Source of the DNA: Clostridia bacterium
Lineage (GTDB): Bacteria; Bacillota_A; Clostridia; Christensenellales; Aristaeellaceae
Assembly: GCA_017509065.1 (NCBI GenBank)
Contig: JAFWQM010000125.1
Coordinates: 26,196 to 90,195, forward strand
Direction: 5' to 3'
DNA length: 64,000 nt
Both the position numbers and the translations under genes were made by a program. Each line of letters starts with the position of its first letter. The stretch's first letter is position 1. Shown in pieces: positions 35,146 through 43,339 of this stretch. Below the pieces are notes generated by a model. That model saw only the letters and a list, made by a program, of their open reading frames with translations. It searched no databases and was not told the origin of the DNA.

Positions 35146-36336
35146 ATGACAAAAAGAATCGGATGGTTTCGCAAAATCGCGGGAGCGTTCATGTCGGTGC
35201 TGGCGGCATGGATGATTTTCTCCCCCACCTCCCAGGCCCTGCGCGCCCTGCCGGCCACTTTCCGGATACACGTTGGCGAATCCTGCGCGCTGAATATTGG
35301 CGCGGCGGTGCTGAGCAGCGCGGATGAGCGGCTGAACCTGGACAATAACACGCTCACGGCAAAGGAAAAAGGAGAGGCGGAGGTGTCGGTGAACCTGTTT
35401 GGCCTCTTCCCCATCGGGAGGATGCGGGTGCAGGCCGGGGACGAGCAGCACCTCATGCCCGGCGGCGCAGCGGTCGGCGTGGCTTTAGCGACGCAGGGCG
35501 TGCTGGTGATCGGAGTATCGGACGTATCCGGAAAAAGCCCCGCGCAGAGCGCCGGGCTTCGGGCCGGGGATATCATCGAGATGGTAAACGGCGAACCGGT
35601 GAACAGCAGTCAGCATTTAGTGGAACTGGTTTCCTCCTCCAAAGGCCTGCCGCTTTCGCTGACCTTTGAGCGTAACGGCAGCAAGCGTACCGTATCGCTC
35701 CAGCCCATGCTCGACACCGCTTCGGGCGTGTACCGCATGGGCGCGTGGGTGCGGGACAGCACAGCGGGCGTGGGCACCTTATCTTATTACAATCCCCAGA
35801 ACGGCACCTATGGCGCGCTGGGCCACGCCATCAACGACGGTGACACCGGCAAGCTGCTGCCCGTACGGGAAGGCTCTTTGCTCAAAGCGGACATTGTGGA
35901 CGTGAAGAAAGGGCAGAAAGGCGCGCCCGGCGAACTGCGCGGCAGCTTCCTGCGCGATCAGGTGGTGCTGGGCAGCATCGAGGAAAACACGAACCTTGGC
36001 GTCTTCGGCGAACTGGACGCGCCTTACGTGAACCCGCTCTATCCCGACGGCCTGCCCATCGGCTTCCAGGAGACAGTGAAAACCGGGCCGGCGACGATCC
36101 TCTCCACCATTGACGGCGAAGGCATCAAGGAATATACCGTCGAGATCGTCCAGGCCAGCCGCCAGATGGCGCCCTCCCAGAAGAGCATGATCCTGAAAGT
36201 CACCGATCCCCGCCTGCTGCAGAGCACCGGCGGCATTGTCCAGGGTATGTCCGGCAGCCCGATCATCCAGGACGGACGCATCATCGGCGCAGTGACCCAC
36301 GTGCAGGTCATCCTCATGATGCCCACGAATCGCTGA
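35146..36336 (+). CDS. spoIVB: SpoIVB sporulation protease, 5' part interrupted by an element
   Basis: SpoIVB is the forespore serine protease that crosses into the intermembrane space and triggers pro-sigma-K processing. Visible here: N-terminal membrane segment (about 11-28), PDZ domain (about 108-190), and S55 peptidase domain with His227 (YGALGHAIND) and Ser369 (QGMSGSP). Homologous sequence stops at GAVTHV (residue 386). The last ten codons QVILMMPTNR come from the inserted element. The true end, VTHVFVDDPTHGYGLYIEW and on, is at 49754-49849 in frame. Joined, the protein is 413 residues, close to the usual 425. The truncated form lacks the last beta strands and is probably inactive. Confidence 0.93.
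   Translation: MTKRIGWFRKIAGAFMSVLAAWMIFSPTSQALRALPATFRIHVGESCALNIGAAVLSSADERLNLDNNTLTAKEKGEAEVSVNLFGLFPIGRMRVQAGDEQHLMPGGAAVGVALATQGVLVIGVSDVSGKSPAQSAGLRAGDIIEMVNGEPVNSSQHLVELVSSSKGLPLSLTFERNGSKRTVSLQPMLDTASGVYRMGAWVRDSTAGVGTLSYYNPQNGTYGALGHAINDGDTGKLLPVREGSLLKADIVDVKKGQKGAPGELRGSFLRDQVVLGSIEENTNLGVFGELDAPYVNPLYPDGLPIGFQETVKTGPATILSTIDGEGIKEYTVEIVQASRQMAPSQKSMILKVTDPRLLQSTGGIVQGMSGSPIIQDGRIIGAVTHVQVILMMPTNR
36291..36303 (+). other. Left attachment site core (attL) in spoIVB
   Basis: The 13-bp AGTGACCCACGTG at 36291-36303 is repeated exactly and in the same orientation at 49753-49765. Upstream sequence is spoIVB; downstream sequence is element. The core contains the palindrome CACGTG. Confidence 0.92.
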
Positions 36337-36360
36337 AACCCTTAGAACACAAAGGGTTTT
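36335..36360 (+). terminator. Terminator directly after truncated spoIVB
   Basis: AAACCCTT (36336-36343) pairs with AAGGGTTT (36352-36359), ending in TTTT. It begins at the stop codon of the truncated reading frame, so the element brings its own stop for spoIVB transcription. Confidence 0.7.
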
Positions 36361-36468
36361 GCGGGGTCATATACACACGGTATATCACTCGCGAAAAGCC
36401 CACGAGCAATCATCTATCAGTGTTTCCTCCACTGAAAGCGCATAAGATTTTGCGAACAATGAACCAAA

Positions 36469-36494
36469 GGCGCGCCGAACAAGCGCGTCTTTTT
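36469..36494 (+). terminator. Second terminator near the element's left end
   Basis: GGCGCGC (36469-36475) pairs with GCGCGTC (36483-36489, one G-T pair), followed by TTTTT. Insulates the cargo from spoIVB transcription. Bases 36361-36601 otherwise hold only the promoter at 36515. Confidence 0.65.
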
Positions 36495-36514
36495 GAATTA
36501 TAAACCGTTCTATC

Positions 36515-36543
36515 TGTACAGATAAAACGATTGATGGTATAAT
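36515..36543 (+). promoter_or_regulatory. Promoter of the kinase/regulator genes
   Basis: TGTACA (36515-36520), 17-base spacer, TATAAT (36538-36543). CTGTACAG around the -35 is a palindrome and may be an operator. It reads into the small ORF at 36602 and the kinase gene. Confidence 0.6.
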
Positions 36544-36601
36544 TCTCGCATAGTAAACGTTTTCCAATGTGGAAGTGACTGCAGCCGGGAGGAATGGAAC
36601 G

Positions 36602-36691
36602 GTGAACATTATCTTTGAACAATTGAAAACACCTGTTGGCTCCGTTCATGAGATCAAAGAGATTGCTCGTTCCATGCTGAAAAAAGCATAA
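36602..36691 (+). CDS. Small ORF, 29 residues, unknown
   Basis: GTG start with GGGAGG 9 bases upstream. It codes for VNIIFEQLKTPVGSVHEI then KEIARSMLKKA, a short amphipathic peptide. It lies between a good promoter and the sensor kinase gene, 12 bp before the latter. It may be a leader peptide or simply a remnant. I recognise no family. Confidence 0.4.
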   Translation: MNIIFEQLKTPVGSVHEIKEIARSMLKKA

Positions 36692-36703
36692 GCGGTATGA
36701 TTT

Positions 36704-38698
36704 ATGAAACGTAGAATGATCGTGAGCACATTGCTCAATATTATTCCGACATATTTGCTTTCCGGTCTCGCGGCCGTTTTACTGATAGCTGTTTCCTTTC
36801 CCGGGTCACAGGCGCGGGCGGAGACATCCGCCTGGCAAGCGCTGCAGGAAGCGATTGATCAGGCGGAAGAGGGTGATGTGATCACCCTCTCGGAAGATGT
36901 GACTGCGCTTGATGGAGAGGCCATGATTACGATTGCTCCAGGCAAGAGAATCACGCTGGATCTGAACGGCTATACGCTGGATCGAAATCTGAAAGAGCGC
37001 AGGAAAGATAACGGATGCGTTCTTTTCATCCAGGAAGGCGCGATTTTCACTCTCATGGACAGCGGCGAAGCCATGGGCACTGTCACTGGCGGATACCATA
37101 ACAACGGCGGGGGCATTCAGAATCATGGTACACTGATCATGGAAGGCGGATGCGTGACGGGCAACACCGCCCTGCATTCCGGTGGGGGCATTGCCAACTA
37201 TGGCGTGATGGTCCTGACGGGCGGGAGCGTGACGGGCAATACGGCTCTGGGCGAAGGCGGCGGAATCTATAACCACCCGAAGGCATATCTGACGATTCAC
37301 GGCGATCCTGTATTTGGCAACAGCGCTCCCGATAGCCCTGACATCGCCAACGAAGGCACGCTGTCATCTGCAAGCGAACAGGCCGATGAAGCATACAAGG
37401 AAGATATGCCGGTTCTAAAACGCTTCATGAATCAGCTTTCAGTGCTTCCCACTGCGGTGATCCTTTTTGCTCTGCTGCTGGTGGTGTGGCTGGACAGCTA
37501 TATGAGCCGTGAGCGTAAACGGGCTATGATCGTCATACTTGTCCTTGTCTTTGGGCTGATGATTCAAAATTATGTGGAATGCAAGATCGCGCCTATGAAA
37601 GGAAGCAATGCGCTGAGACTGCCGCTCAGCGTATTCGCCTATGCCGTGCGTCCGGCCATACTGGCGATGTTTCTTTCGATTGTGAAGCCGGGCGGGAAGT
37701 ATCGCCTTGCCTGGGCGATGGTCGGCGTGAACGCCGCTGTTTATATGTCAGCGTTCTTCTCGGACGTCACATTCAAATATTCGCCGGATATTCTATCGGG
37801 CGGCCATTTTATCGACGGTCCTTTGCACCATACCTGTACGGTTGTCAGCGCCTTGCTGTTTGCCTGGCTGCTGATCCTGACGATCCGGCAGTTTCAGCTG
37901 CGAACGATGCGGGAATCCTGGATTCCTTTCTTTGTGACGGCGCTGGTCGCGGGGGCTGTTCTCATGGATTTTACCGTGATATTCGATGAACAGCCCGTTT
38001 CCTTCCTGACCATGGCCATTGTCATCAGCTGTGTTTTCTACTATATATGGCTTCATCTGCAGTTTGTGCGGGAGCATGAAGACGGGCTGCGGGCCGAGCA
38101 GCGGATTCAGATGATGAAAACGCAGATCCAGCCGCATTTCCTGTTCAATACCCTGAATACGATCCGCGCTGTGTACACGATGAATCCGCCGCTGGCGGAT
38201 CAGACGCTGGAGAAATTCAGCAAGTATCTACGGCAGAATCTGGACGCCATGGAGCAGCCGGACCTGATCCCGTTTCCCAAGGAAATGGAGCACACCCGAC
38301 TGTACGCGGATATTGAAATGCTGCGCTTCCCGCATATTCGTATGGAATACAGGATCGATGATGAAGATTTCGTCATTCCCGCGCTGTCCGTCCAGCCGCT
38401 GGTGGAAAACGCCATCCGCCACGGCGTCCGTGGCCGTGAGGAAGGCATTGTGACCGTTTCCGCCTGGATGGATGAAACCTGCCACGTCGTTGAGATTCGG
38501 GACAACGGGGTTGGTTTTGACCCGGATGCGCGGAAAACGCCGGGAGAAACGCATATCGGCATTGAAAATGTGCGAAGCCGTCTGGAGCAATTGTGCGGCG
38601 GAACACTGAAAGTTGAGAGCGAAATCGGAAAGGGCACGATCGTTACGATTCGCATTCCGATGAACACCCATGAAAGCGGAAAGGAGCAAACGACATGA
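36704..38698 (+). CDS. LytS/YehU-type sensor histidine kinase with beta-helix ectodomain
   Basis: A 664-residue kinase. Signal/membrane segment (about 10-32), then an extracellular domain with parallel beta-helix repeats (GGGIQNHGTLIMEGGCVTGN, GGGIANYGVMVLTGGSVTGN, GGGIYN; about 140-225), a membrane domain of about seven segments (about 245-455), and a LytS-type kinase core. His478 sits in QIQPHFLFNTLN; the ATPase has NAIRHGV, DNGVGF and GIENVRSRLE. A beta-helix sensor on this class is unusual. The stop overlaps the regulator start (ATGA). CstA-family transport genes follow two genes on, as in pyruvate-sensing BtsS/BtsR systems, so a carbon-source signal is possible. Confidence 0.9.
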   Translation: MKRRMIVSTLLNIIPTYLLSGLAAVLLIAVSFPGSQARAETSAWQALQEAIDQAEEGDVITLSEDVTALDGEAMITIAPGKRITLDLNGYTLDRNLKERRKDNGCVLFIQEGAIFTLMDSGEAMGTVTGGYHNNGGGIQNHGTLIMEGGCVTGNTALHSGGGIANYGVMVLTGGSVTGNTALGEGGGIYNHPKAYLTIHGDPVFGNSAPDSPDIANEGTLSSASEQADEAYKEDMPVLKRFMNQLSVLPTAVILFALLLVVWLDSYMSRERKRAMIVILVLVFGLMIQNYVECKIAPMKGSNALRLPLSVFAYAVRPAILAMFLSIVKPGGKYRLAWAMVGVNAAVYMSAFFSDVTFKYSPDILSGGHFIDGPLHHTCTVVSALLFAWLLILTIRQFQLRTMRESWIPFFVTALVAGAVLMDFTVIFDEQPVSFLTMAIVISCVFYYIWLHLQFVREHEDGLRAEQRIQMMKTQIQPHFLFNTLNTIRAVYTMNPPLADQTLEKFSKYLRQNLDAMEQPDLIPFPKEMEHTRLYADIEMLRFPHIRMEYRIDDEDFVIPALSVQPLVENAIRHGVRGREEGIVTVSAWMDETCHVVEIRDNGVGFDPDARKTPGETHIGIENVRSRLEQLCGGTLKVESEIGKGTIVTIRIPMNTHESGKEQTT

Positions 38699-39498
38699 AA
38701 GCAATCTGCGTGGATGATGAATTGTTCGCAATGAAATACACGGTCATGCAATGTAAGCAGCTGCCTCAAATCGATGACGCACAAGGCTTTACCCGTTCCC
38801 GGGAAGCGCTGGATTATGTGAAAAACCATCCGGTGGATTTAGCGATTCTGGATATCAATATGCCGGAGATCGACGGCATCGCACTGGCTATCCGGATCAA
38901 GCAGATGCAACCGCAGACCGCTGTTTTGTTTCTGACCGCCTATAAGGGATACGCCTTCGACGCGTTTTCCGTCCATCCTTCCGGATACCTGCTGAAACCG
39001 GTGTCGCTGGAAGAATTGGCGAAGGAAGTCAGCTATGCTTTCGCAGATGCAAAGACCGCGCCGCAAGCACGGCTCCAGGTCCGTACGTTCGGGGAATTTG
39101 ACCTGCTGGTGGATGGAAAGCCCGTCTCGTTTCCACGGGCAAAATCAAAAGAGCTTCTGGCTTATCTCATCGATCGACAGGGCGGAACGATCACGAGAGC
39201 CGCTGCTTTTGCCATTCTGTTCGAGGATGAACTCTACACACGGCAGCGGCAGAAATACATGGATGTGATCATCCGCAGCCTGAGGACGACCCTGGATGAA
39301 TGCGGCGCTGGAGATATTCTGGAAATGAACCGGGGCGGCCTTCGTATACGTCCGGAAAAACTGGACTGCGATGCGTACCGTTTCTTCTCCGGGGATGAAG
39401 AAACTGTGAAAAGCTACCGGGGCGAATATATGAACGCCTATTCCTGGGCAAGCATGGTGGAAGCTTATTTGGATTGGATGGCGCATAAGAAAAGCTGA
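38695..39498 (+). CDS. Response regulator with SARP-type winged-helix domain
   Basis: A 267-residue regulator. Receiver domain 1-115 has VDDEL (Asp7-Asp8), phospho-acceptor Asp53 (LDINMPEIDG), FLTAYKGYAF and LLKPVSLEEL. Residues 125-265 hold an OmpR-like winged helix of the SARP/BTAD kind (VRTFGEFDLLVDGKPVSFPRAKSKELLAYL). LytS-type kinases normally pair with LytTR-domain regulators; here the output domain is different. Overlaps the kinase gene by 4 bp. RBS AAAGGAG. Confidence 0.9.
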   Translation: MKAICVDDELFAMKYTVMQCKQLPQIDDAQGFTRSREALDYVKNHPVDLAILDINMPEIDGIALAIRIKQMQPQTAVLFLTAYKGYAFDAFSVHPSGYLLKPVSLEELAKEVSYAFADAKTAPQARLQVRTFGEFDLLVDGKPVSFPRAKSKELLAYLIDRQGGTITRAAAFAILFEDELYTRQRQKYMDVIIRSLRTTLDECGAGDILEMNRGGLRIRPEKLDCDAYRFFSGDEETVKSYRGEYMNAYSWASMVEAYLDWMAHKKS

Positions 39499-39584
39499 AC
39501 CGACCGCAGCAGGCTGTGATGCACGCCTTCTTATATTGAAAGACAGAGATATTTTATTTTGTAGTTGTTTTTTGATGGACAAAA

Positions 39585-40667
39585 GTGGACCACCTGCGGA
39601 AGGAGTTTTCCCCGGATGTGATTCCGGTTCGGGATTTCAACTGCGAAATTGAGCAGGGGGATGTAATATCCATCATCGGCCCTTCCGGAACGGGGAAAAG
39701 CACCTTCCTGAATCTGCTGAACCGGCTGGAGGAACCTACGGCGGGAAAAATCTGGTTTGACGGCGAGGACACTACCGCGCCAGGATATGACCTGAATGAA
39801 ATGCGGAAAAAGATGGGGATGGTGTTTCAGTCCTTTAACCTGTTCAGCCATTTAACCTTAGCGGAAAACATCATGCTGGGGCCGGTCAAGCTGCTGGGCA
39901 GAAGCCGCCAGCAGGCGTATGACACAGCCATCAGACTGCTGAAGACTGTGGGCTTAGGGGATCGGGTTCTGAGCCTTCCGCATGAATTGTCCGGCGGGCA
40001 GCAGCAGCGGGCGGCCATTGCCCGGGCGATGGCCATGGAGCCCAAGGTGCTTTTGTTCGACGAACCCACCTCCGCCCTGGACCCCACCATGGTAGGTGAG
40101 GTGCTGGCCGTGATCCGCAACCTGGCCAAGGGCGGGGTGACCATGCTGATCGTGACCCACGAAATGAACTTTGCCAGAGAGGTGTCCAACAGGGTTTTCT
40201 ATTTGGACGAGGGCGTCGTTTACGAAGAAGGAAGTCCTTCCCGGATATTTGAAAATCCGCAGCGGGAAAAAACCAGGCTGTTTGTGAAAAACGTGAAGGT
40301 TTTCCGCTGGAACGCCCGGGAATCCGGAAAGGATTTTATCGGCTTAAGTACAGAATTGGAAAATTTTGCTTATCGAAACATGATGTCTCCGGACATCACC
40401 CGGAAAACGCGGCTGCTGATCGAGGAAATATTCGCTCAAATTGCCAGAACCGAAGATATCAACGCGGCGGAATTGAGCGTTTCCATGGAATACGCAGATC
40501 GAAAACGGGAGGCAGTGGCAGTGGTCGAATGGCTGGGATCGGCGTTCAACCCGATAGCGGAAGGAGACGAATACAGTAGGATACTGATCCGCCATATCAG
40601 CCCCGACGCCGCATGGACAGGGGATGGCAGCCATAACTGCGTGCGCGGCACGATCTGCGTTCAATGA
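39585..40667 (+). CDS. ABC ATPase (amino-acid importer type) fused to an RsbW-like domain
   Basis: A 360-residue protein. Residues 1-225 are an ATPase of the polar amino-acid importer type: GPSGTGKST, LSGGQQQRAAIARAMA, LLFDEPTSALDP, VTHEMNFAREVSNRVFYLDEG. Residues about 235-360 look like a degenerate anti-sigma/HATPase domain (RKTRLLIEEIFAQIA, then VVEWLGSAFNPIAEGDEYSRILIRH). No permease or binding protein is next to it. Start is uncertain: GTG at 39585 has no ribosome binding site. An ATG at 39575 (ATGGACAAAAGTGGACC) would give the expected MDKVDHLRKEF start if one A were removed from the AAAA run, so a frameshift is possible. Confidence 0.8.
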   Translation: MDHLRKEFSPDVIPVRDFNCEIEQGDVISIIGPSGTGKSTFLNLLNRLEEPTAGKIWFDGEDTTAPGYDLNEMRKKMGMVFQSFNLFSHLTLAENIMLGPVKLLGRSRQQAYDTAIRLLKTVGLGDRVLSLPHELSGGQQQRAAIARAMAMEPKVLLFDEPTSALDPTMVGEVLAVIRNLAKGGVTMLIVTHEMNFAREVSNRVFYLDEGVVYEEGSPSRIFENPQREKTRLFVKNVKVFRWNARESGKDFIGLSTELENFAYRNMMSPDITRKTRLLIEEIFAQIARTEDINAAELSVSMEYADRKREAVAVVEWLGSAFNPIAEGDEYSRILIRHISPDAAWTGDGSHNCVRGTICVQ

Positions 40668-40752
40668 ACCGTGACATGAAAAGACGGGTGCTGCAGACAA
40701 TGCGGCATGACGATCCGGGGAGAAAAACGGTAAGCAGCAGAGGGGTGAAGAA

Positions 40753-42180
40753 ATGATTTCTTTGGTGATCTCTTTCGCGGTGCTGATCGCGGGCTATCTC
40801 GTTTACGGCGGGCTGGTGGATAAAGTGTTCGCTCCAGATGAGCGGAAGACCCCGGCCTATACGAAGCAGGACGGGGTGGACTTTATTCCGCTGCCTACCT
40901 GGAAAGCGTTTTTAGTGCAGCTGCTCAACATCGCGGGCACCGGGCCGATCTTCGGCGCGCTGATGGGGGCCTGCTTCGGGCCGGTGGTGTTCCTTTGGAT
41001 CATCTTCGGTTCCGTGCTGGCGGGCGGTGTCCATGATTACATGTGCGGCATGATCTCCGAGCGGCACGACGGCGCGTCCATCGCCGAGCTCAGCGGCATC
41101 TATCTGGGCAAAGGCGCGAAATGGGTCATGCGCGTGTTTTCTGTTCTGCTCCTGCTGCTGACTGGCACGGTATTTGTGAACTCCCCCGCCGCGCTGCTGG
41201 CAAGGCTGACGCCGGATGCCCTGAACGTCACCTTCTGGATCGTCGTGATCCTCATTTATTATCTCTTAGCGACGCTTTTGCCCATTGATAAGATCATTGG
41301 CAAACTGTACCCGGTATTCGGCGCTGTACTCATCATCATGGCGGCAGGCATCCTGGGCGGCGTCATTTTCGGCGGCTACACCGTGCCGGAAATCACGCTG
41401 CAAAGCCTGCATCCCGAGGGGCTCCCCGTCTGGCCGTTCATGTTCATCACCGTTGCCTGCGGGGCCATTTCCGGTTTCCATGCCACCCAGTCGCCCATGG
41501 TGGCGAAGTGCATCAAGACCGAAAAAGTGGGCCGCACGGTGTTCTATGGCGCGATGATCTCCGAATCCGTGATTGCCCTGGTGTGGGCCGCGGGCGGCGT
41601 GGCGTTCTTCGGAGCCACCGGCGGTCTGCAAAACGCGCTTTCCGAGCTGGGCCAGTCTGGCGCGGTCTATGATATTTCCACCGGGATGCTGGGGCCGGTG
41701 GGCGGTATCCTTGCCATCGTAGGCGTGATCGCCTGCCCAATTACCTCCGGGGACACGGCGTTCCGTTCCGCTCGCCTGATTCTGGCAGAAATCACCGGAC
41801 TGAATCAAAAGCAGATCCGTAACCGTCTCATTATCACCCTGCCGTTGCTGAGCGCAGGCGCAGTGTTGACGCAGCTGGATTTCAACGTGCTCTGGCGTTA
41901 CTTCTCCTGGAGCAACCAGACGCTGGCGATGGTGTCTCTTTGGGTCGCCACGGCCTATCTGCTGAAAACCCATGCAGGCAAAGGAACGAGCTTGCTCACA
42001 GCCCTTCCCGCGGCCTTTATGACTGCGGTGAGCACGACCTACATCCTCATGGCGTCCGAGGGCTTCCGCCTGAGCGCCGGTATCAGCTATCCAATCGGCG
42101 CAGGATGCGCGGTCTTGGCTTTCGCTGCTTATCTCTTTGCGAGCCGAAAGATGAATACGCAAAAGTTGGTTTGGAAATAA
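40753..42180 (+). CDS. cstA: CstA-family carbon starvation protein / pyruvate transporter
   Basis: A 475-residue membrane protein with about 11-12 segments. Hallmarks: WKAFLVQLLNIAGTGPIFGALMGACFGP, VLAGGVHDYMCGMISERHDGASIAEL, FHATQSPMVAKCI, and CPITSGDTAFRSARLILAE. CstA proteins take up pyruvate or peptides during carbon limitation. This is the short form, compared with about 700 residues in E. coli CstA. RBS GGGGTGAAG. Kinase and regulator genes upstream may sense the same substrate. Confidence 0.93.
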   Translation: MISLVISFAVLIAGYLVYGGLVDKVFAPDERKTPAYTKQDGVDFIPLPTWKAFLVQLLNIAGTGPIFGALMGACFGPVVFLWIIFGSVLAGGVHDYMCGMISERHDGASIAELSGIYLGKGAKWVMRVFSVLLLLLTGTVFVNSPAALLARLTPDALNVTFWIVVILIYYLLATLLPIDKIIGKLYPVFGAVLIIMAAGILGGVIFGGYTVPEITLQSLHPEGLPVWPFMFITVACGAISGFHATQSPMVAKCIKTEKVGRTVFYGAMISESVIALVWAAGGVAFFGATGGLQNALSELGQSGAVYDISTGMLGPVGGILAIVGVIACPITSGDTAFRSARLILAEITGLNQKQIRNRLIITLPLLSAGAVLTQLDFNVLWRYFSWSNQTLAMVSLWVATAYLLKTHAGKGTSLLTALPAAFMTAVSTTYILMASEGFRLSAGISYPIGAGCAVLAFAAYLFASRKMNTQKLVWK

Positions 42181-42248
42181 AAGCATCCTCTTCCGGGCGG
42201 CTGCAGCGTCCATCAGCCAGAACAAATAAAAAGAAAGAAGAAATCACC

Positions 42249-43187
42249 ATGAAGAAAAACGGAACGATCATCGCCATCATGAAAAAGATGCTGAAACATA
42301 GCTTTATCCTTGCGCTTTGTCTGACTCTCCTCTTTTGTGCCGTCTGCAAGGCGGAGGTTTCCGAAAACAGCCAGTCTCTTTTACTCACCGGCGTAGGTAA
42401 CGCCCGTGAATTGGGCGGATACAAAACGGAAGACGGCAAAACGGTAAAGCGTGGCATACTGCTGCGCACTGCCAAGCTGGCAAAAGCCACGGAGGAGGAT
42501 ATGGAAAGACTGCTCTCGGTCTATCATTTGGCTGTGGATGTGGATTTCCGGGGCGATAATGAGGTAGAGAGCGCGCCTGATCCGGAGATGGAGGGCGTGG
42601 AATACCTGAATATCCATATCCTGGATGAAAGCACGGGCCTTTCGGAAGAACTGGAAGCCGAAATCGCGGTCCTGGAGGAGCAAGGCATTGAAATAGATAA
42701 GATCACCCAGCTCCGCCTGTTCCAGAAATACGGTGGATTCACCGATCAGATGTATGTGGACTTCCTTTCCTCCGACGTAGGCAAGGCCGGGTACAGCCGC
42801 TTTTTCCAGGCGCTGCTGACCCTGCCCGAAGACCGGGCTCTCCTGTTTCACTGCTCCCAAGGCAAGGATCGAACGGGCTGCGGGTCTATGCTGATTCTGT
42901 TTGCCTTAGGTGCGGATGAGGAAACCGTCATGCAGGATTTCCTTTTGACCAATGAATACAACGCGGCCCTGATCGCCGAGGAACGGGAATACCTGATCGA
43001 AAACGGCATCGGGGAAGATGAACTGGATGCGTACATGAAGGCCATGGATCAGGTTTTTCCCGAGTTCATGGAAAACGCCATCCAATGGATGACTGAAACC
43101 TACGGTTCGCCTTTGGGCTATATCACCCAAGCGTTAGGCGTGACGGAAGTGGAAATTCAAGCGCTTCGGGATAAGTTCCTGGAATAA
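42249..43187 (+). CDS. Secreted tyrosine/serine protein phosphatase
   Basis: A 312-residue protein with a signal peptide (about 10-35, FILALCLTLLFCAVCKAEV) and a Y_phosphatase3-type domain. The P-loop is HCSQGKDRTG with Cys202 and Arg208. The N-terminal segment GVGNARELGGYKTEDGKTVKRGILLRTAKLAKAT is typical of this LipA/PtpB-like family, which dephosphorylates phosphotyrosine or phosphoinositides. Start at 42249 chosen by signal peptide and the GAAAGAAG upstream. An exported phosphatase in a sporulation-gene element is unexpected. Substrate unknown. Confidence 0.9.
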   Translation: MKKNGTIIAIMKKMLKHSFILALCLTLLFCAVCKAEVSENSQSLLLTGVGNARELGGYKTEDGKTVKRGILLRTAKLAKATEEDMERLLSVYHLAVDVDFRGDNEVESAPDPEMEGVEYLNIHILDESTGLSEELEAEIAVLEEQGIEIDKITQLRLFQKYGGFTDQMYVDFLSSDVGKAGYSRFFQALLTLPEDRALLFHCSQGKDRTGCGSMLILFALGADEETVMQDFLLTNEYNAALIAEEREYLIENGIGEDELDAYMKAMDQVFPEFMENAIQWMTETYGSPLGYITQALGVTEVEIQALRDKFLE

Positions 43188-43339
43188 TTCATTTTGATTC
43201 CTTCCGGCAGGAAAACCATGATGGTTTGTCGAAAACAGTGTTCAGAGAGTCCGTTGAACAGACGATCACAACAATCAATGCAATATCGTCGAATAAGTGC
43301 GCGAAACAGTATGCCGGAAAAAAGGAGCGATGATCTGCC

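Noticed and set aside
35146..36336. Simple sequencing frameshift at the end of spoIVB
   Set aside because: The true C-terminal codons are absent from the following sequence in every frame but occur intact 13.4 kb downstream behind the same 13-bp core, beside a recombinase.
36385..36609. Minus-strand ORF with SVEETL near its end, like the recombinase N-terminus
   Set aside because: The match is six residues only and the frame overlaps a terminator and a promoter; judged chance.
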